A stretch of DNA of 64,000 bases from Palsa-883 sp963847615 (GTDB lineage: Bacteria > Pseudomonadota > Alphaproteobacteria > Acetobacterales > Acetobacteraceae), in the NCBI GenBank assembly GCA_963847615.1, contig CAWKAN010000012.1:1-64000 (forward strand), written 5' to 3'. The notes under the pieces are model-generated. The model searched no databases. It saw only the letters and a list, made by a program, of their open reading frames with translations, and was not told the origin of the DNA. This document shows positions 36,503-45,867 of this stretch, one piece after another (positions within the stretch are counted from its first letter, which is position 1; each line of letters starts with the position of its first letter). Made by a program: the position numbers and the translations under genes.

Positions 36503-37419
36503 GCCGCTCGCCCCGCCGCCCCCGGGCCATCAGCTGCGGCCTCCTGCTCCTGTTGCTGGCCTGCCTGACCGCGCCGGCCTGGACCGCGCCGGCCCGGACC
36601 GCGCCGGCCCGCGCCGCCGAGCTGAAGGTCGCCACCTGGAACCTGGAATGGCTCACCGCGCGCCCGGACGGCGACCGCTCGCTGCCGCGCGACGCGCACC
36701 CGAAGCGCCCGGAGGACATCGCCACCCTGGCCGGCTACGCCGCCCAGCTCAACGCCGACGTGATCGCCATCCAGGAGGTCAACGGCAGCGCCATCGCCGC
36801 CCGGATCTTCCCGCCCGACCGCTATTCCATCCATATGACCCACGACCCTGTCGTGCAGCGCGTCGGCCTCGTGGTGCGCCGCGGCCTCGCCTACGACGTC
36901 AATCCCGACCTCACCGCGCTGAATGTCGGGCCGCACGGACCGGGCCACCTGCGCAGCGGCGCCGACATCACGCTGCACCTGGCGGACGGCCCGCTGCGCA
37001 TCCTCGCCGTGCACCTGAAGGCGATGTGCGAGCACGACGCGCTGACCCGCAGCCATCGCCCCGCCTGCAAGACGCTGGCCGAGCAACTGCCGCCGCTGCA
37101 GGCCTGGATCGTCGCGCGCTGGCAGGAGGGCGTGCCCTTCATCGTGCTCGGCGACTTCAATCGCTGGATGGACGGCAAGGACCAGGTGATCGCCGCGCTG
37201 CGCCAGGCCGCCCCGCTGGTGCGCGCCACCGAGGGCCGCGCCAGCCCGTGCTGGGGCGGCGAGCGCTTCATCGACCACATCCTGGCCGGCGGCGCGGCGG
37301 CGCAATGGATGCAGCCGACGACGCTCAGCGTGCAGGTGTTCCGCGAGACCGGCGCGGCCTGGAAGGACCGCCTGTCCGATCATTGCGCCGTCGCGGTGCG
37401 CTTCCATCTGCCGGGCTGA
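36499..37419 (+). CDS. Secreted endonuclease/exonuclease/phosphatase (EEP) family protein
   Basis: A 306-residue protein with a signal peptide: RAISCGLLLLLLACLTAPAW, then Ala-rich sequence up to about residue 38. The EEP fold follows: ELKVATWNLEWLTARPDGDR, NADVIAIQEVNGSAIAARIF (catalytic Glu), LRILAVHLKAMCEHDAL, VPFIVLGDFNRWMDGKDQVI (GDFN) and KDRLSDHCAVAVRFHLPG (SDH). All catalytic motifs are present. Likely a periplasmic nuclease or phosphodiesterase; the substrate is unknown. ATG 36499 overlaps the stop of the DUF2075 gene. Confidence 0.85.
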   Translation: MSRSPRRPRAISCGLLLLLLACLTAPAWTAPARTAPARAAELKVATWNLEWLTARPDGDRSLPRDAHPKRPEDIATLAGYAAQLNADVIAIQEVNGSAIAARIFPPDRYSIHMTHDPVVQRVGLVVRRGLAYDVNPDLTALNVGPHGPGHLRSGADITLHLADGPLRILAVHLKAMCEHDALTRSHRPACKTLAEQLPPLQAWIVARWQEGVPFIVLGDFNRWMDGKDQVIAALRQAAPLVRATEGRASPCWGGERFIDHILAGGAAAQWMQPTTLSVQVFRETGAAWKDRLSDHCAVAVRFHLPG

Positions 37420-37440
37420 GCGCGCATACTCCGCCGCATC

Positions 37441-38364
37441 ATGGACGCCGACACCGATGTCGCCGCGACGCTGAACATCTCCCGCAAGCAGGTGCGCGCC
37501 CTGCTCGATTGCTACCGCGTCACCCACGGCAAGGGCTTCAAGCTCAAGCACCACGATCCGGCCGACACAGCGGGCCACATCCTGAGCAAGCCGCAGGCGG
37601 ACGCGCTGCTGCGCATCGGCGTGGAGCGGCTGGCGGCGCTGCAGGAGAAGCTCTACGCGCAGGACCGCTGGGCGATGCTGTGCGTGTTCCAGGCGCTGGA
37701 CGCCGCCGGCAAGGACGGCACCATCAAGCACGTGATGTCCGGGGTGAACCCGCAGGGCGTGCAGGTCACCAGCTTCAAGGCGCCGGGACCCGAGGCGCTG
37801 GCGCACGACTTCCTATGGCGCGCCACGCTCGCGCTGCCCGGGCGCGGGCGCATCGGCATCTTCAACCGCAGCCATTACGAGGAAGTTTTGGTCGTGCGGG
37901 TGCACCGGGAGATCCTGGACAAGCAGCGCCTGCCGCGCGAGCTGGTCGGCAAGCAGATCTGGGACCAGCGGCTGGAGGCGATTGCCGCGTTCGAGCGCCA
38001 TCTGGCGCGGCAGGGCACCGTGGTGCTGAAGTTCTTCCTCAATGTCTCGAAGCAGGAGCAAAAGCGCCGCTTCCTGGAACGGCTGGACGACACCGACAAG
38101 AACTGGAAATTCAGCCGGGCCGACCTTGCCGAGCGCGGCTACTGGAACGACTATCAGGCCGCCTATGAGCAGGCGATCGCCGCGACCGCCGCGCCGCACG
38201 CGCCGTGGTTCGTGGTGCCGGCGGACAACAAATGGTTCACCCGGCTGGTGGTGGTCGCCGCGATGATCGAGGCGCTGGACCGGCTGGACCTGAAAATCCC
38301 CAAGCTGGACGCCGCCGAGCGCGCGGCCTTGCAGGCGGCGCGCCAGAAGCTGGAGGCGGAGTAG
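37441..38364 (+). CDS. ppk2: Polyphosphate kinase 2 family protein
   Basis: A 307-residue kinase using polyphosphate to phosphorylate nucleotides. Walker A FQALDAAGKDGTIKHVMSGV is followed by GVQVTSFKAPGPEALAHDFL, LPGRGRIGIFNRSHYEEVLV, VVLKFFLNVSKQEQKRRFLE, KNWKFSRADLAERGYWNDYQ and VVPADNKWFTRLVVVAAMIE, all typical of single-domain PPK2. The length and sequence suit class I or III enzymes; which nucleotide (AMP or ADP) cannot be decided by eye. ATG 37441 is used. It is 21 bases after the EEP gene and may be co-transcribed. Confidence 0.9.
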   Translation: MDADTDVAATLNISRKQVRALLDCYRVTHGKGFKLKHHDPADTAGHILSKPQADALLRIGVERLAALQEKLYAQDRWAMLCVFQALDAAGKDGTIKHVMSGVNPQGVQVTSFKAPGPEALAHDFLWRATLALPGRGRIGIFNRSHYEEVLVVRVHREILDKQRLPRELVGKQIWDQRLEAIAAFERHLARQGTVVLKFFLNVSKQEQKRRFLERLDDTDKNWKFSRADLAERGYWNDYQAAYEQAIAATAAPHAPWFVVPADNKWFTRLVVVAAMIEALDRLDLKIPKLDAAERAALQAARQKLEAE

Positions 38365-38396
38365 CCAGGCGCGGCAACCGCGGGCTGGACCTCGCC

Positions 38397-38652
38397 GCCC
38401 ACCCCATCATGCCGGACCCGGGGCCGCCATGACGGGGGGCGCAGCGCCGATGGCTCAATCCTTCTGCCGGTTGGCAATATCGGGCGTCCGAATGATCGAC
38501 GCATGGGCCATGCTACCACGTCATGCCGGCGCAGGCCGGCATCCACGACTTCTTGCCTGCGTGCAGCAAGCAAAATCGTGGATGCCGGCCGCCGCCCAGC
38601 ATGACGAGGGTGCGGCGCCAATAGGTCAGACTTTCCGCCGATTGGTAAGATA
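38397..38652 (-). repeat. MITE-like repeats, one partial and one complete copy
   Basis: 38478-38652 is a complete copy in minus orientation. Its ends read TTACCAATCGGCGGAAAG and, at the other side, CGATCATTCGGACGCCCG, then ATAT. It contains a stem made of GCCGGCATCCACGA arms. 38397-38482 is a partial copy with the end ATTGCCAACCGGCAGAAGG. The two abut. Confidence 0.7.
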
Positions 38653-38667
38653 TATCGAGATTCCCCC

Positions 38668-38883
38668 ATGCGCGTCCTGGTAGACATCCCCGACGAACAG
38701 CTCCGCAAGCTGGCCGAGCTGGGTGACCGTACCAACCGGCCCCGCGCGGCGCTGATCCGCGAGACCATCGCCGACTATGGCGCACGCCATCAACCCGATG
38801 CCGCGGCGGACGCGTTCGGCCTGTGGGGTCCGCGCGGCGCCGACGACGTGGCCTATCAGCGCAAGCTGCGCGCCGAATGGTGA
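38668..38883 (+). CDS. CopG/ribbon-helix-helix antitoxin, orphan
   Basis: A 71-residue protein, MRVLVDIPDEQLRKLAELGD, then RTNRPRAALIRETIADYGAR and GADDVAYQRKLRAEW. The beginning is the beta-strand and helices of a ribbon-helix-helix DNA-binding fold. The end resembles the toxin-binding tail of antitoxins that pair with VapC-type PIN toxins. No toxin follows. The stop is followed within 25 bases by the end of dispersed repeat family B (GTGGGTCAGTTTGAGTGT). The MITE-like repeat also lies right upstream, so the toxin may have been lost through repeat activity. Confidence 0.75.
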   Translation: MRVLVDIPDEQLRKLAELGDRTNRPRAALIRETIADYGARHQPDAAADAFGLWGPRGADDVAYQRKLRAEW

Positions 38884-38904
38884 GGGCACCGGCGCCGAAG
38901 CGAG

Positions 38905-39085
38905 TGGGTCAGTTTGAGTGTGGCCGACCGACCCGAAGCTGCGGCAGTCGGGGTGTCCGGCCCGAACCGCCGCATCCGACCCAACCGTGAGATTCGGAGG
39001 CAGCCAACCAAGGTCCGGTCTCGAAGACGAATCTGCCATAGCTCTTCGTTCGGTTGGACCGGCCGCTTCGCGCCCATGGTGGCCG
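38905..39085 (-). repeat. Dispersed repeat, family B, copy 3
   Basis: On the minus strand it reads GGGCGCGAAGCGGCCGGTCC, then TATGGCAGATTCGTC and GACCGGACCTTGGTTGGCTG. It ends at 38907 with GTGGGTCAGTTTGAGTGT on the plus strand. The rest of the gap to 39308 shows no gene. Confidence 0.65.
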
Positions 39086-39308
39086 AATGGCTGTGCTTGC
39101 ACCAGTTCCGGTAGCGGACGTTTGGCGAGGCTCCTAATTCGTCCTCACCCGCGGCAGCCGCTCGCGACCCCCAAGTACCACCATCGGGTGCTACTCTGAG
39201 GATGTTAGCCTCTCAAAAGTCAACTCCCCGCACGGCGACAACGACAATTGAAGAGCAAAAAAGCGGGCAGACCCTTGCTAAATTTCCCGTTGCGCGCAAC
39301 AAGAATGC

Positions 39309-39779
39309 ATGCCGCTCAGAACTATCCAGTTTACGCAAGAGCAGGTCCGGGACATCGCCCAAATCTCACCGGGAGATCTGCGCCAATGGCGCAAGGCCGT
39401 GCCATACCTCGCCGCAAAGCCTGGCAAGGCGGCGCGGTTTGCATTCAGCGACCTCGTGGGGCTTGCACTGACGCGCGAAATCACGGGAACGCTGGGCGCA
39501 CGCATCAGCGAGATTGGCGCGGGCGTCGACGCCCTGTTCCGGGCGCTGGCAGAGGCCCGGCCAGCGCACCTTGAAGGCGTCGTCGCGCTCGTCGAGCGCG
39601 CCACTGCGCGGCTGATCCCGGCGAGCGAGCTGACAGCACGTCAAATATCGGGTCCGCTGTTCGTCGCGCCTTGCGATCCAATCTTGGCCGAGATCGGCGC
39701 CCGCATGATGCCTATCGCGCGTGGTTCCAGCCAGGTCGCGCTCCCATTCCCGCCGCAGGCAGTAAGGAGCGGCGCATGA
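39309..39779 (+). CDS. Helix-turn-helix DNA-binding protein of a methyltransferase operon
   Basis: A 156-residue protein. MPLRTIQFTQEQVRDIAQIS, then PGDLRQWRKAVPYLAAKPG and KAARFAFSDLVGLALTREI has the form of a MerR/excisionase-type helix-turn-helix with its wing. The remainder (ISEIGAGVDALFRALAEARP, then VALVERATARLIPASELTA) is helical. Its stop overlaps the ATG of the methyltransferase (ATGA). It is therefore the first gene of the operon and could be its regulator or a specificity factor. The family is not recognised further. Confidence 0.6.
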   Translation: MPLRTIQFTQEQVRDIAQISPGDLRQWRKAVPYLAAKPGKAARFAFSDLVGLALTREITGTLGARISEIGAGVDALFRALAEARPAHLEGVVALVERATARLIPASELTARQISGPLFVAPCDPILAEIGARMMPIARGSSQVALPFPPQAVRSGA

Positions 39780-41038
39780 GCGCCGAGCCGCTACGGCGCA
39801 TCCTCGAGGCGACGGGCTACCTGAGCGATGGGGAGCCGGCGGCGGGCGTGCGCCTCGGCGCGGACGCGCAGAGCGTCCGCCGAGGCCGTCACTTCGCGCC
39901 CGACGCCCTCTGGCGCGGCCAAACGGCGACCACCGTCTATTTCAAGTACTCCGACGTCCGCCCCGACACCGTGACAGTCAGCTCCTGGCACCGCGAGGTG
40001 TGGAACGAGGGCTTCGCGCCGCTTCTGTGGGTGGTCTCACCGGATTGCATCGAGCTCTACAACGGCTTCGGCCGCCCGACATCGAACGAAGACGCGCCGC
40101 GGCACCTGCTCCAGAGCTTCGAGGCGATCGAGCAACAGCTCATCGAACTTGACCATCTGGCCGGGCGGCTCGCGATGGAGACTGGGCAATTCTGGCTCCA
40201 TTCGGACAAGGTCAATCGCAAGACCAGCGTCAACGAGCAGTTGCTGTCCGACCTCGCCGTGCTGGAACGCGACCTCGTCGGTGGCGGCCTCGATCGCAGC
40301 GAGGCGCAGGGCCTCATCGGACGCTCGATTTTCACGCAGTACCTCGTCGACAGAAAGATTGTTGACAGCGCGCGCCTGAAGCAGGAGTGCGGTGCGGAGC
40401 GGCTTGCGGCGGCATTGCGCGACGCGCAAGCGGCCGAGCGTCTGTTTGGCTGGCTGGCCGAGGTCTTCAACGGCGACATGTTTCCGCCAACGGCCTCCAC
40501 GGGGCCAATCGGACCCACGCACCTCGCCCGAGTCGCGAATTTTCTGGAGGCCGTGGACCCCGACACCGGTCAGACCACATTCTTCCCTTACCAATTCGAC
40601 GTGATCCCGGTCGAGCTCATCAGCTCGATCTATGAGCAGTTCGCGCACTCCAAGGTGGGAGCGCCGGCCGAGGACGACGGTGCGACGTCCGTGGCGGAGA
40701 CGCCGGCACAGGCGAAGCGCCGGGCTGTTCACTACACGCGCCTGCCCGTCGTTTCGCTCATCCTGGACGAGGTGATGAGTGCCGCGACCGGCAAGGAGAC
40801 CGTGCTCGACCTGACGTGCGGGTCGGGCGTCTTCCTCGTCGAGGCCCTGCGCAGGCTGGTCGAGAAGAAGGGAGGCGCATCTCCGGCCCGCGAGCTGATC
40901 CGCTCGACGCTCTACGAGCAGGTCTACGGCGTCGACATCAGCGAGGCGGCCGTCCGGGTCGCCGCGTTCAGCCTCTACTTGGCCGCGCTTGAGCTTGATC
41001 CCGATCCCCAACCGCCGGAGGCTTTGAAGTTTAAGCGC

Positions 41039-42151
41039 GGCGGATTCAAGTTTGGGAGCGAACACCACCGGGTGACCCGACAGTTTAGGGTGGTGGGATG
41101 GCAATTTCGAGACGTCGGCTGACGGTTGTTGATCGCACGATGATTGAGGTGCGTCTGCATGACGGCTGGGGGGTCCGATCGATTGCCCGGGCCCTCTGCC
41201 GGTCGCCTGGGACGATTTCGGCTGAGATCAAGCGGCATCGCGATGCCGCGGGGTACCTGGCGCACACGGCGGAGACCCAAGCCCTTGCCGGCCGGCGCCG
41301 GTCTGGCCGCAAACCGCGGCTGGCGAGCGATGGCGCGCTGTTTGGTGAAGTGGCTAGGCTGTTGCGCTTGAAATGGTCCCCTGAGCAAATATCGGGCAGG
41401 CGCAAGCGGATCGAGCATGGAATGGAGCAGCAATCGGGCCTGCGTGTGTCGCACGAGGCGATCTACACCGCGATCTACGCCTTGCCGCGCGGCGAACTGC
41501 GCCGCGAGCTGATCGCGTGCTTGCGCCAGGACAAGCCAAACCGCGGTCGCAAGCCAAAAGGCAGCGAGCGCCGCGGCAAGCTCTGCGGCATGACCAATAT
41601 CAAGGACCGGCCTGAGGAAATCGAGGGCCGTCTGGTGCCGGGCCATTGGGAGGGCGACTTCATTGTGGGTGCCGGAGGGGCCAGTGCGATCGGCACGTTG
41701 GTGGAACGCACGACCCGCTATGTCGTCCTGGTGCGGATGCCCACGCGCAAGGCGGATGTCGCCGCCTGCGCTTTCGCCGGGGCCTTGAACGCCATTCCGG
41801 CTCCGCTGCGCAAAACGTTGACCTACGACCAGGGCAAGGAAATGGCGGAGCACGAGAGCCTTGCCCTCAATACCGGCATGCGCATCTTCTTTGCTGACCC
41901 GCATGCGCCGTGGCAGCGCGGCTCCAACGAGAACACCAACGGCCTGCTGCGCCAGTATTTCCCGAAAGGCACGTCCTTGTCGGGGCTGGACCAAGGCGAC
42001 CTCGACACCGTCGCCGCCAGCCTCAACAATCGACCCAGAAAGACGTTGGACTACGCAACGCCGAACGAGCAATTCAGCAATCTGCTTGCCGCAGCGGCCA
42101 GCGCAAACCAGACGTCATCCGGTGGTGTTCGTTCCCAAACTTGAATCCGCC
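41039..42151 (+). mobile_element. Complete IS30-family insertion sequence
   Basis: 1113 bp, bounded by 37-bp inverted repeats starting GGCGGATTCAAGTTTGGGA with two mismatches. A 3-bp target duplication CGC flanks it at 41036-41038 and 42152-42154. It lies within the methyltransferase gene after codon 421. Removing it restores the reading frame. Confidence 0.93.
41098..42144 (+). CDS. IS30-family transposase
   Basis: A 348-residue DDE transposase. The N-terminal helix-turn-helix reads VRLHDGWGVRSIARALCRSP, then GTISAEIKRHRDAAGYLAHT. The catalytic part has HWEGDFIVGAGGASAIGTLV (first Asp), LTYDQGKEMAEHESLALNTG (second Asp) and PWQRGSNENTNGLLRQYFPK (Glu), followed by NNRPRKTLDYATPNEQFSNL. It appears intact and fills the element from inverted repeat to inverted repeat. 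Confidence 0.95.
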   Translation: MAISRRRLTVVDRTMIEVRLHDGWGVRSIARALCRSPGTISAEIKRHRDAAGYLAHTAETQALAGRRRSGRKPRLASDGALFGEVARLLRLKWSPEQISGRRKRIEHGMEQQSGLRVSHEAIYTAIYALPRGELRRELIACLRQDKPNRGRKPKGSERRGKLCGMTNIKDRPEEIEGRLVPGHWEGDFIVGAGGASAIGTLVERTTRYVVLVRMPTRKADVAACAFAGALNAIPAPLRKTLTYDQGKEMAEHESLALNTGMRIFFADPHAPWQRGSNENTNGLLRQYFPKGTSLSGLDQGDLDTVAASLNNRPRKTLDYATPNEQFSNLLAAAASANQTSSGGVRSQT

Positions 42152-43875
42152 CGCCTAATTGGGCGCAGCCTTCTTATCGGCGACGCGCGCGACATCGAAT
42201 TCCGACCCGAAGGTGCCCCGCTCTTGGCTGATGACGGCAAGCCGAGGACCTTCGACGTCATAGTTGGCAACCCGCCTTGGACCTTTCGCGGCAAAGCCGG
42301 AACCGAGGAGCGGCGCAGCCGCCAGCAGCCAGGCCGTCCGCGCCAGCCACGAGGCGAAGGACTGGACTTCGTGCTCCGGGCGGTAGACTTCGGACACGCG
42401 AAGACGCGCTACGGCATCGTGCTGAGTGCCATGCCGTTCTTCGCCGGCAGCAAGACCGGTGCGCGTGCGGCCCGCTATGTGATCGAGCAGCTTTCGCCGG
42501 CAACGCTCGTCAACCTTGCCTCCCTGACCAAGTGGCTGTTCCCGACCGCCAAGATGCCGGCCGTGGTGCTCCTGGCCCGCCACCGGCCCCAGCGCTCGGA
42601 CTTGCTGACAGTCGTGAACGTGCCTTGGTCGCCTTCGACCGAGAAGTCCTACACCTTCGAGATCGCGCCGAGCGACGTGACCATCCTACCGCTAGCAGAC
42701 TGGAGTGCGGACCCACAACGTCTCAAGACGGCCGTGTTCGGACGCGGGCGCGACCTGGCGCTACTCGACCAGCTCCGAGGTGATTTCTCGCCGCTCGGGA
42801 ACTGGCTGAAGAGCGTCGGCTCCGAATGGCGCGACGGGCTAATCCTCGGAAAGCCGCCGCAGCGGACCCGCAATGCGAGCCACCTCAGGGGCCTTGAACT
42901 TCTGGAGACGAAGGATCTTTCCCCCTTCCAAATACCAGCGAAATTGACCCGTTTCGCCGAACGGCAAGCGCAGTGGCCGCGCGCGCGGCAGACCTACAAG
43001 GAGCCGATCCTCCTCATTAAGGAGTTTCTGAAGGCGGGGCCGCGCCCGGTGACAGCGGTGGCCGAACGCGACCTCGTCTACACCGATGCTTACTTCGGCG
43101 CCTCGCTGCCACGTGAACAGTTGAAGAGCGCGCGGCTGATCTCTGCCATCCTCTGCTCGGCGCTCGCGAGCTGGTTCTTCCTGATGACCGCCGCTGAATT
43201 CGGCGTGTGGAAGCGCCGGCTACTAACCAGCGATGTTGAGCTGCTGCCACTGCCTGATCCAGGTCAGGCTGTCACGAGCGACGCCGGACGGAGAATTGTC
43301 GCGCTTGAGGCCGCCTTCCGGGCCAACGGGCCGAACGAATCCGGCCTTCAGGCGCTCGACGCAGCGGTGTTCGACCTTTACGCCATCGACGAGGTTGACC
43401 AGATTGTTGTGCGCGACGGCCTGCTGCGGGCCGGCTGGCAATGGTCTGAAGGCCGTAATGCTTCAGCCGATCCAGCGACGACCTACGGCGATCTTGACTC
43501 GTACGCCGACGCCTTTGCGATTGGTCTCGACGCCTGGCTCCAGGCCGCGAACGCGCGTCACGTACGCGGTGAGGTCTACGACCTGCCGCGTCAGGCACCG
43601 CTCAGGCTCGTGCGGTTCGTGCTGGGCAAGGGCCGTCGGAAGCCAGCTATCGAAGTTGTCGCGCCGAACGGCAGCCTATCCGAGGTGATGGACCGGATTG
43701 GCCATAGGTTGCACGTGCGCCTAGGCACGGCCCTGGTCGGCGAGCGCGAACTGCGGGTCCATGGCGAAGACGAGGTTGTCATCATCAAGCCCGCCGCCCG
43801 GCGCTTCTGGATGCGAAGCGTTGGGTTCGAGGACGCGGACGCGGTCATTGCAGAAAGCTTTACCGGAGCGACGGC

Positions 43876-44550
43876 GTGAGGTTGCCTCTCGACCAGTCGG
43901 CTGCAGTCGGACGAAGATTTATCGACCTGAGCCCCGAGCTAACCCTGGCCGTCATCCGCACAGTCGAGGCCGGTTGGCCGATCGCCCTTGCTCGGCCAGA
44001 GGTCACGATACACGCAGACGAGGTGACCATTACCGAGTGCTTGCGCGACGCCATGCGCGATGCCCTCGTCCGGCACCGATTCCCGTGGCGCAAGACAATG
44101 ATTGTCGCGCCGGGAACTGAATCTCGGTCGCGGCCGGGCATGACCGCGCCAGACGGTCGGACCGACATTCCGCTGTTCCTGACGAGGGTATTCGTCCGGT
44201 CGGGCGAGCACGATCCGCATGCTGTTTTTGAGTGCAAGCGCGTTGCCGCAGGCGATGCGACGCTCGCTCGGGAATATGTCGTGGAAGGGATCGATCGCTT
44301 CAGGACCGGCAAATACGCCGAGAATCATCGTCGAGGCTTCATGGTCGGTTACGTCCTTGCTGGCACCCCTCAGAGCGTCGTTGACGGTATCAATGCCTAT
44401 CTGATCGGGCGCTCACGACCGCAAGAGACGCTTCTCGCCATCGCCGATTGGGGTCGCATACGTGTTCTTGGAGAGCGAGCATCCGCGCGTGGGCGGCGGC
44501 CGGCCGATCGAGCTCCAACATACGCTGCTGACGTTCGTCTGAAGGAATAG
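43876..44550 (+). CDS. PD-(D/E)XK nuclease-like protein of the methyltransferase operon
   Basis: A 224-residue protein with start GTG 43876 overlapping the methyltransferase stop (GTGA). APDGRTDIPLFLTRVFVRSG and HDPHAVFECKRVAAGDATLA give a D...ExK pair of the restriction endonuclease-like fold. REYVVEGIDRFRTGKYAENH and RRGFMVGYVLAGTPQSVVDG follow. No named family is recognised. As the last gene of HTH-methyltransferase-nuclease it could be the cleaving partner of a restriction-modification or related defence system. The IS30 in the middle gene may stop its translation or expression. Confidence 0.6.
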   Translation: MRLPLDQSAAVGRRFIDLSPELTLAVIRTVEAGWPIALARPEVTIHADEVTITECLRDAMRDALVRHRFPWRKTMIVAPGTESRSRPGMTAPDGRTDIPLFLTRVFVRSGEHDPHAVFECKRVAAGDATLAREYVVEGIDRFRTGKYAENHRRGFMVGYVLAGTPQSVVDGINAYLIGRSRPQETLLAIADWGRIRVLGERASARGRRPADRAPTYAADVRLKE

Positions 44551-44869
44551 TGGGACCGCGGACCTCACTCCGCCTGTGCGCGGAACTCATTCGACGACCG
44601 CTTTTCTGCCACCTAAAGCTCAAAGCGGCCGTTCCACTTCCGGCCAAATCGCGACCTCCAAGGCGACCAAGCCCGGCGGTATGCCAAACGGCGAAGCTGG
44701 GTGCAAAACCGCCGGTCCGGTTTCGGGCGGCCCCCGGGAAAAGGCGACCCGCTCCAATCGGCCGGGTCCGGCCGTTTCGGCGCTTTATCAGACCGACTGT
44801 CGGGGGCCGCAGCCAATAGCGATCGTCGCAGGTGCCGCCGCGTTCCCCCGATGGCCTCACCCGGGCGTG
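44551..44869. other. Gap without gene, probable repeat
   Basis: GAACTCATTCGACGACCGCT, then TTCCACTTCCGGCCAAATCG look like a known style of intergenic repeat, but no second copy is obvious in this window. Confidence 0.3.
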
Positions 44870-45712
44870 CTAAACTTTCCGCGGCGACCAGCCATAAGCC
44901 TTGGCGCAGGCGCCGCCCATCAGCATCGCCCGCTCAGTCTCGCTCAGGCGGTCGGTGCCAAGAAACGGCTTGACCGCCTGCTCGTAGTTGACGACGGCAA
45001 ACGCGCGCGTCCAGTCGGTGCCCCACAGGCAGCGGTCGAAACCCCAGGCATCGAACACGCGGGCCAGCGGGTCCCAAATGTCCGCAAACGGGTACGGCTC
45101 CCGCGACAGCGTGCAGGCGCCGCTGACCTTGATCACCGCGTTCGGCCGCCTGGCGAGTTCCAGCACCTTCGGCAGGTCGGCCCAGGGCTGCGGCGGCGCC
45201 GGCGGCACGCGCGGCTGCACGATGCCCAGATGGTCGATGATGAATCGCGTGTTGGGATGGCGATCGATCAGCGCAGCGCCGGTCTCCAGGTTGCCCCAGC
45301 ACAGGATGTTGACCGGAAAATCGTGGCTTGCCGCCGCGCGCAGGATCCGGTCGAGGCCCGGGTCGTCCGCCTCGCGCCCGGCGTCCTTCGGCACCATGAT
45401 CCGCACCCCGACCGCGCCCGGCGTCCGCTTCCACGCGGCGACGACATCGGCCACCGCCGGATCGTCCGGGTCCACCGGCTTGACGATGCCGAACCGCCCC
45501 GGATGGGCGCGCTGCACTTCCACCGCATAGCTGGCGTCGTAACGGTACATCGAAAACGACGAGATGAAGATCGCGCCGTCGACGCCGACCTTGTCCATCG
45601 CCGCCACCATCTCGTCGCCGGTGACGTGAGCGGGCCAGTTCGGCACACTGTGCCAGGGCCGCTTCGGCGTGTTCGCCTCATAGGCATGAACCTGTGAATC
45701 GATGATGGTCAT
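44870..45712 (-). CDS. Amidohydrolase family 2 protein
   Basis: A 280-residue TIM-barrel hydrolase of the amidohydrolase-2 group (ACMSD/LigI-like). ATG 45712 starts MTIIDSQVHAYEANTPKRPW, with the metal-binding SQVH in place of the usual DxHxH. GVDGAIFISSFSMYRYDASY, GRFGIVKPVDPDDPAVADVV, PNTRFIIDHLGIVQPRVPPA (metal His) and DRCLWGTDWTRAFAVVNYEQ (catalytic Asp) follow. A longer frame upstream lacks family features. Such enzymes hydrolyse or decarboxylate lactones and aromatic acids; the substrate is unknown. No operon partner on the same strand. Confidence 0.85.
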   Translation of the reverse strand: MTIIDSQVHAYEANTPKRPWHSVPNWPAHVTGDEMVAAMDKVGVDGAIFISSFSMYRYDASYAVEVQRAHPGRFGIVKPVDPDDPAVADVVAAWKRTPGAVGVRIMVPKDAGREADDPGLDRILRAAASHDFPVNILCWGNLETGAALIDRHPNTRFIIDHLGIVQPRVPPAPPQPWADLPKVLELARRPNAVIKVSGACTLSREPYPFADIWDPLARVFDAWGFDRCLWGTDWTRAFAVVNYEQAVKPFLGTDRLSETERAMLMGGACAKAYGWSPRKV

Positions 45713-45867
45713 CGGGCAAGCTCCTCTGTGCCCGGTGAGTCTGGCCATCACCGCAGGGTTGTGTCCAGAGGGCCCAGGCTGCGCCGATGCCCGAACCCAT
45801 GCGCGGTCGCTCGCCCCCAGCCGCCGCCACGCGCTATGCTGCGCCCCGACCATCGGGGGGAAAACGC

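Larger units (their letters stand above)
39776..43879 (+). pseudogene. N6-adenine DNA methyltransferase/restriction protein, split by an IS30 element
   Basis: Reading 39776-41038 and then 42155-43879 gives one frame of about 995 residues. The first part has SVRRGRHFAPDALWRGQTAT, then an N-terminal domain with WNEGFAPLLWVVSPDCIELY, and SAM motif I ETVLDLTCGSGVFLVEALRR. After the IS come FDVIVGNPPWTFRGKAGTEE (NPPW, motif IV of N6-adenine methylases) and TALVGERELRVHGEDEVVII near the end. Single-chain enzymes of this size are often Eco57I/type IIG-like, and the following PD-(D/E)XK gene may supply or add cleavage. The frame is preserved across the insertion site, so disruption is recent. Exact specificity unknown. 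Confidence 0.75.
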
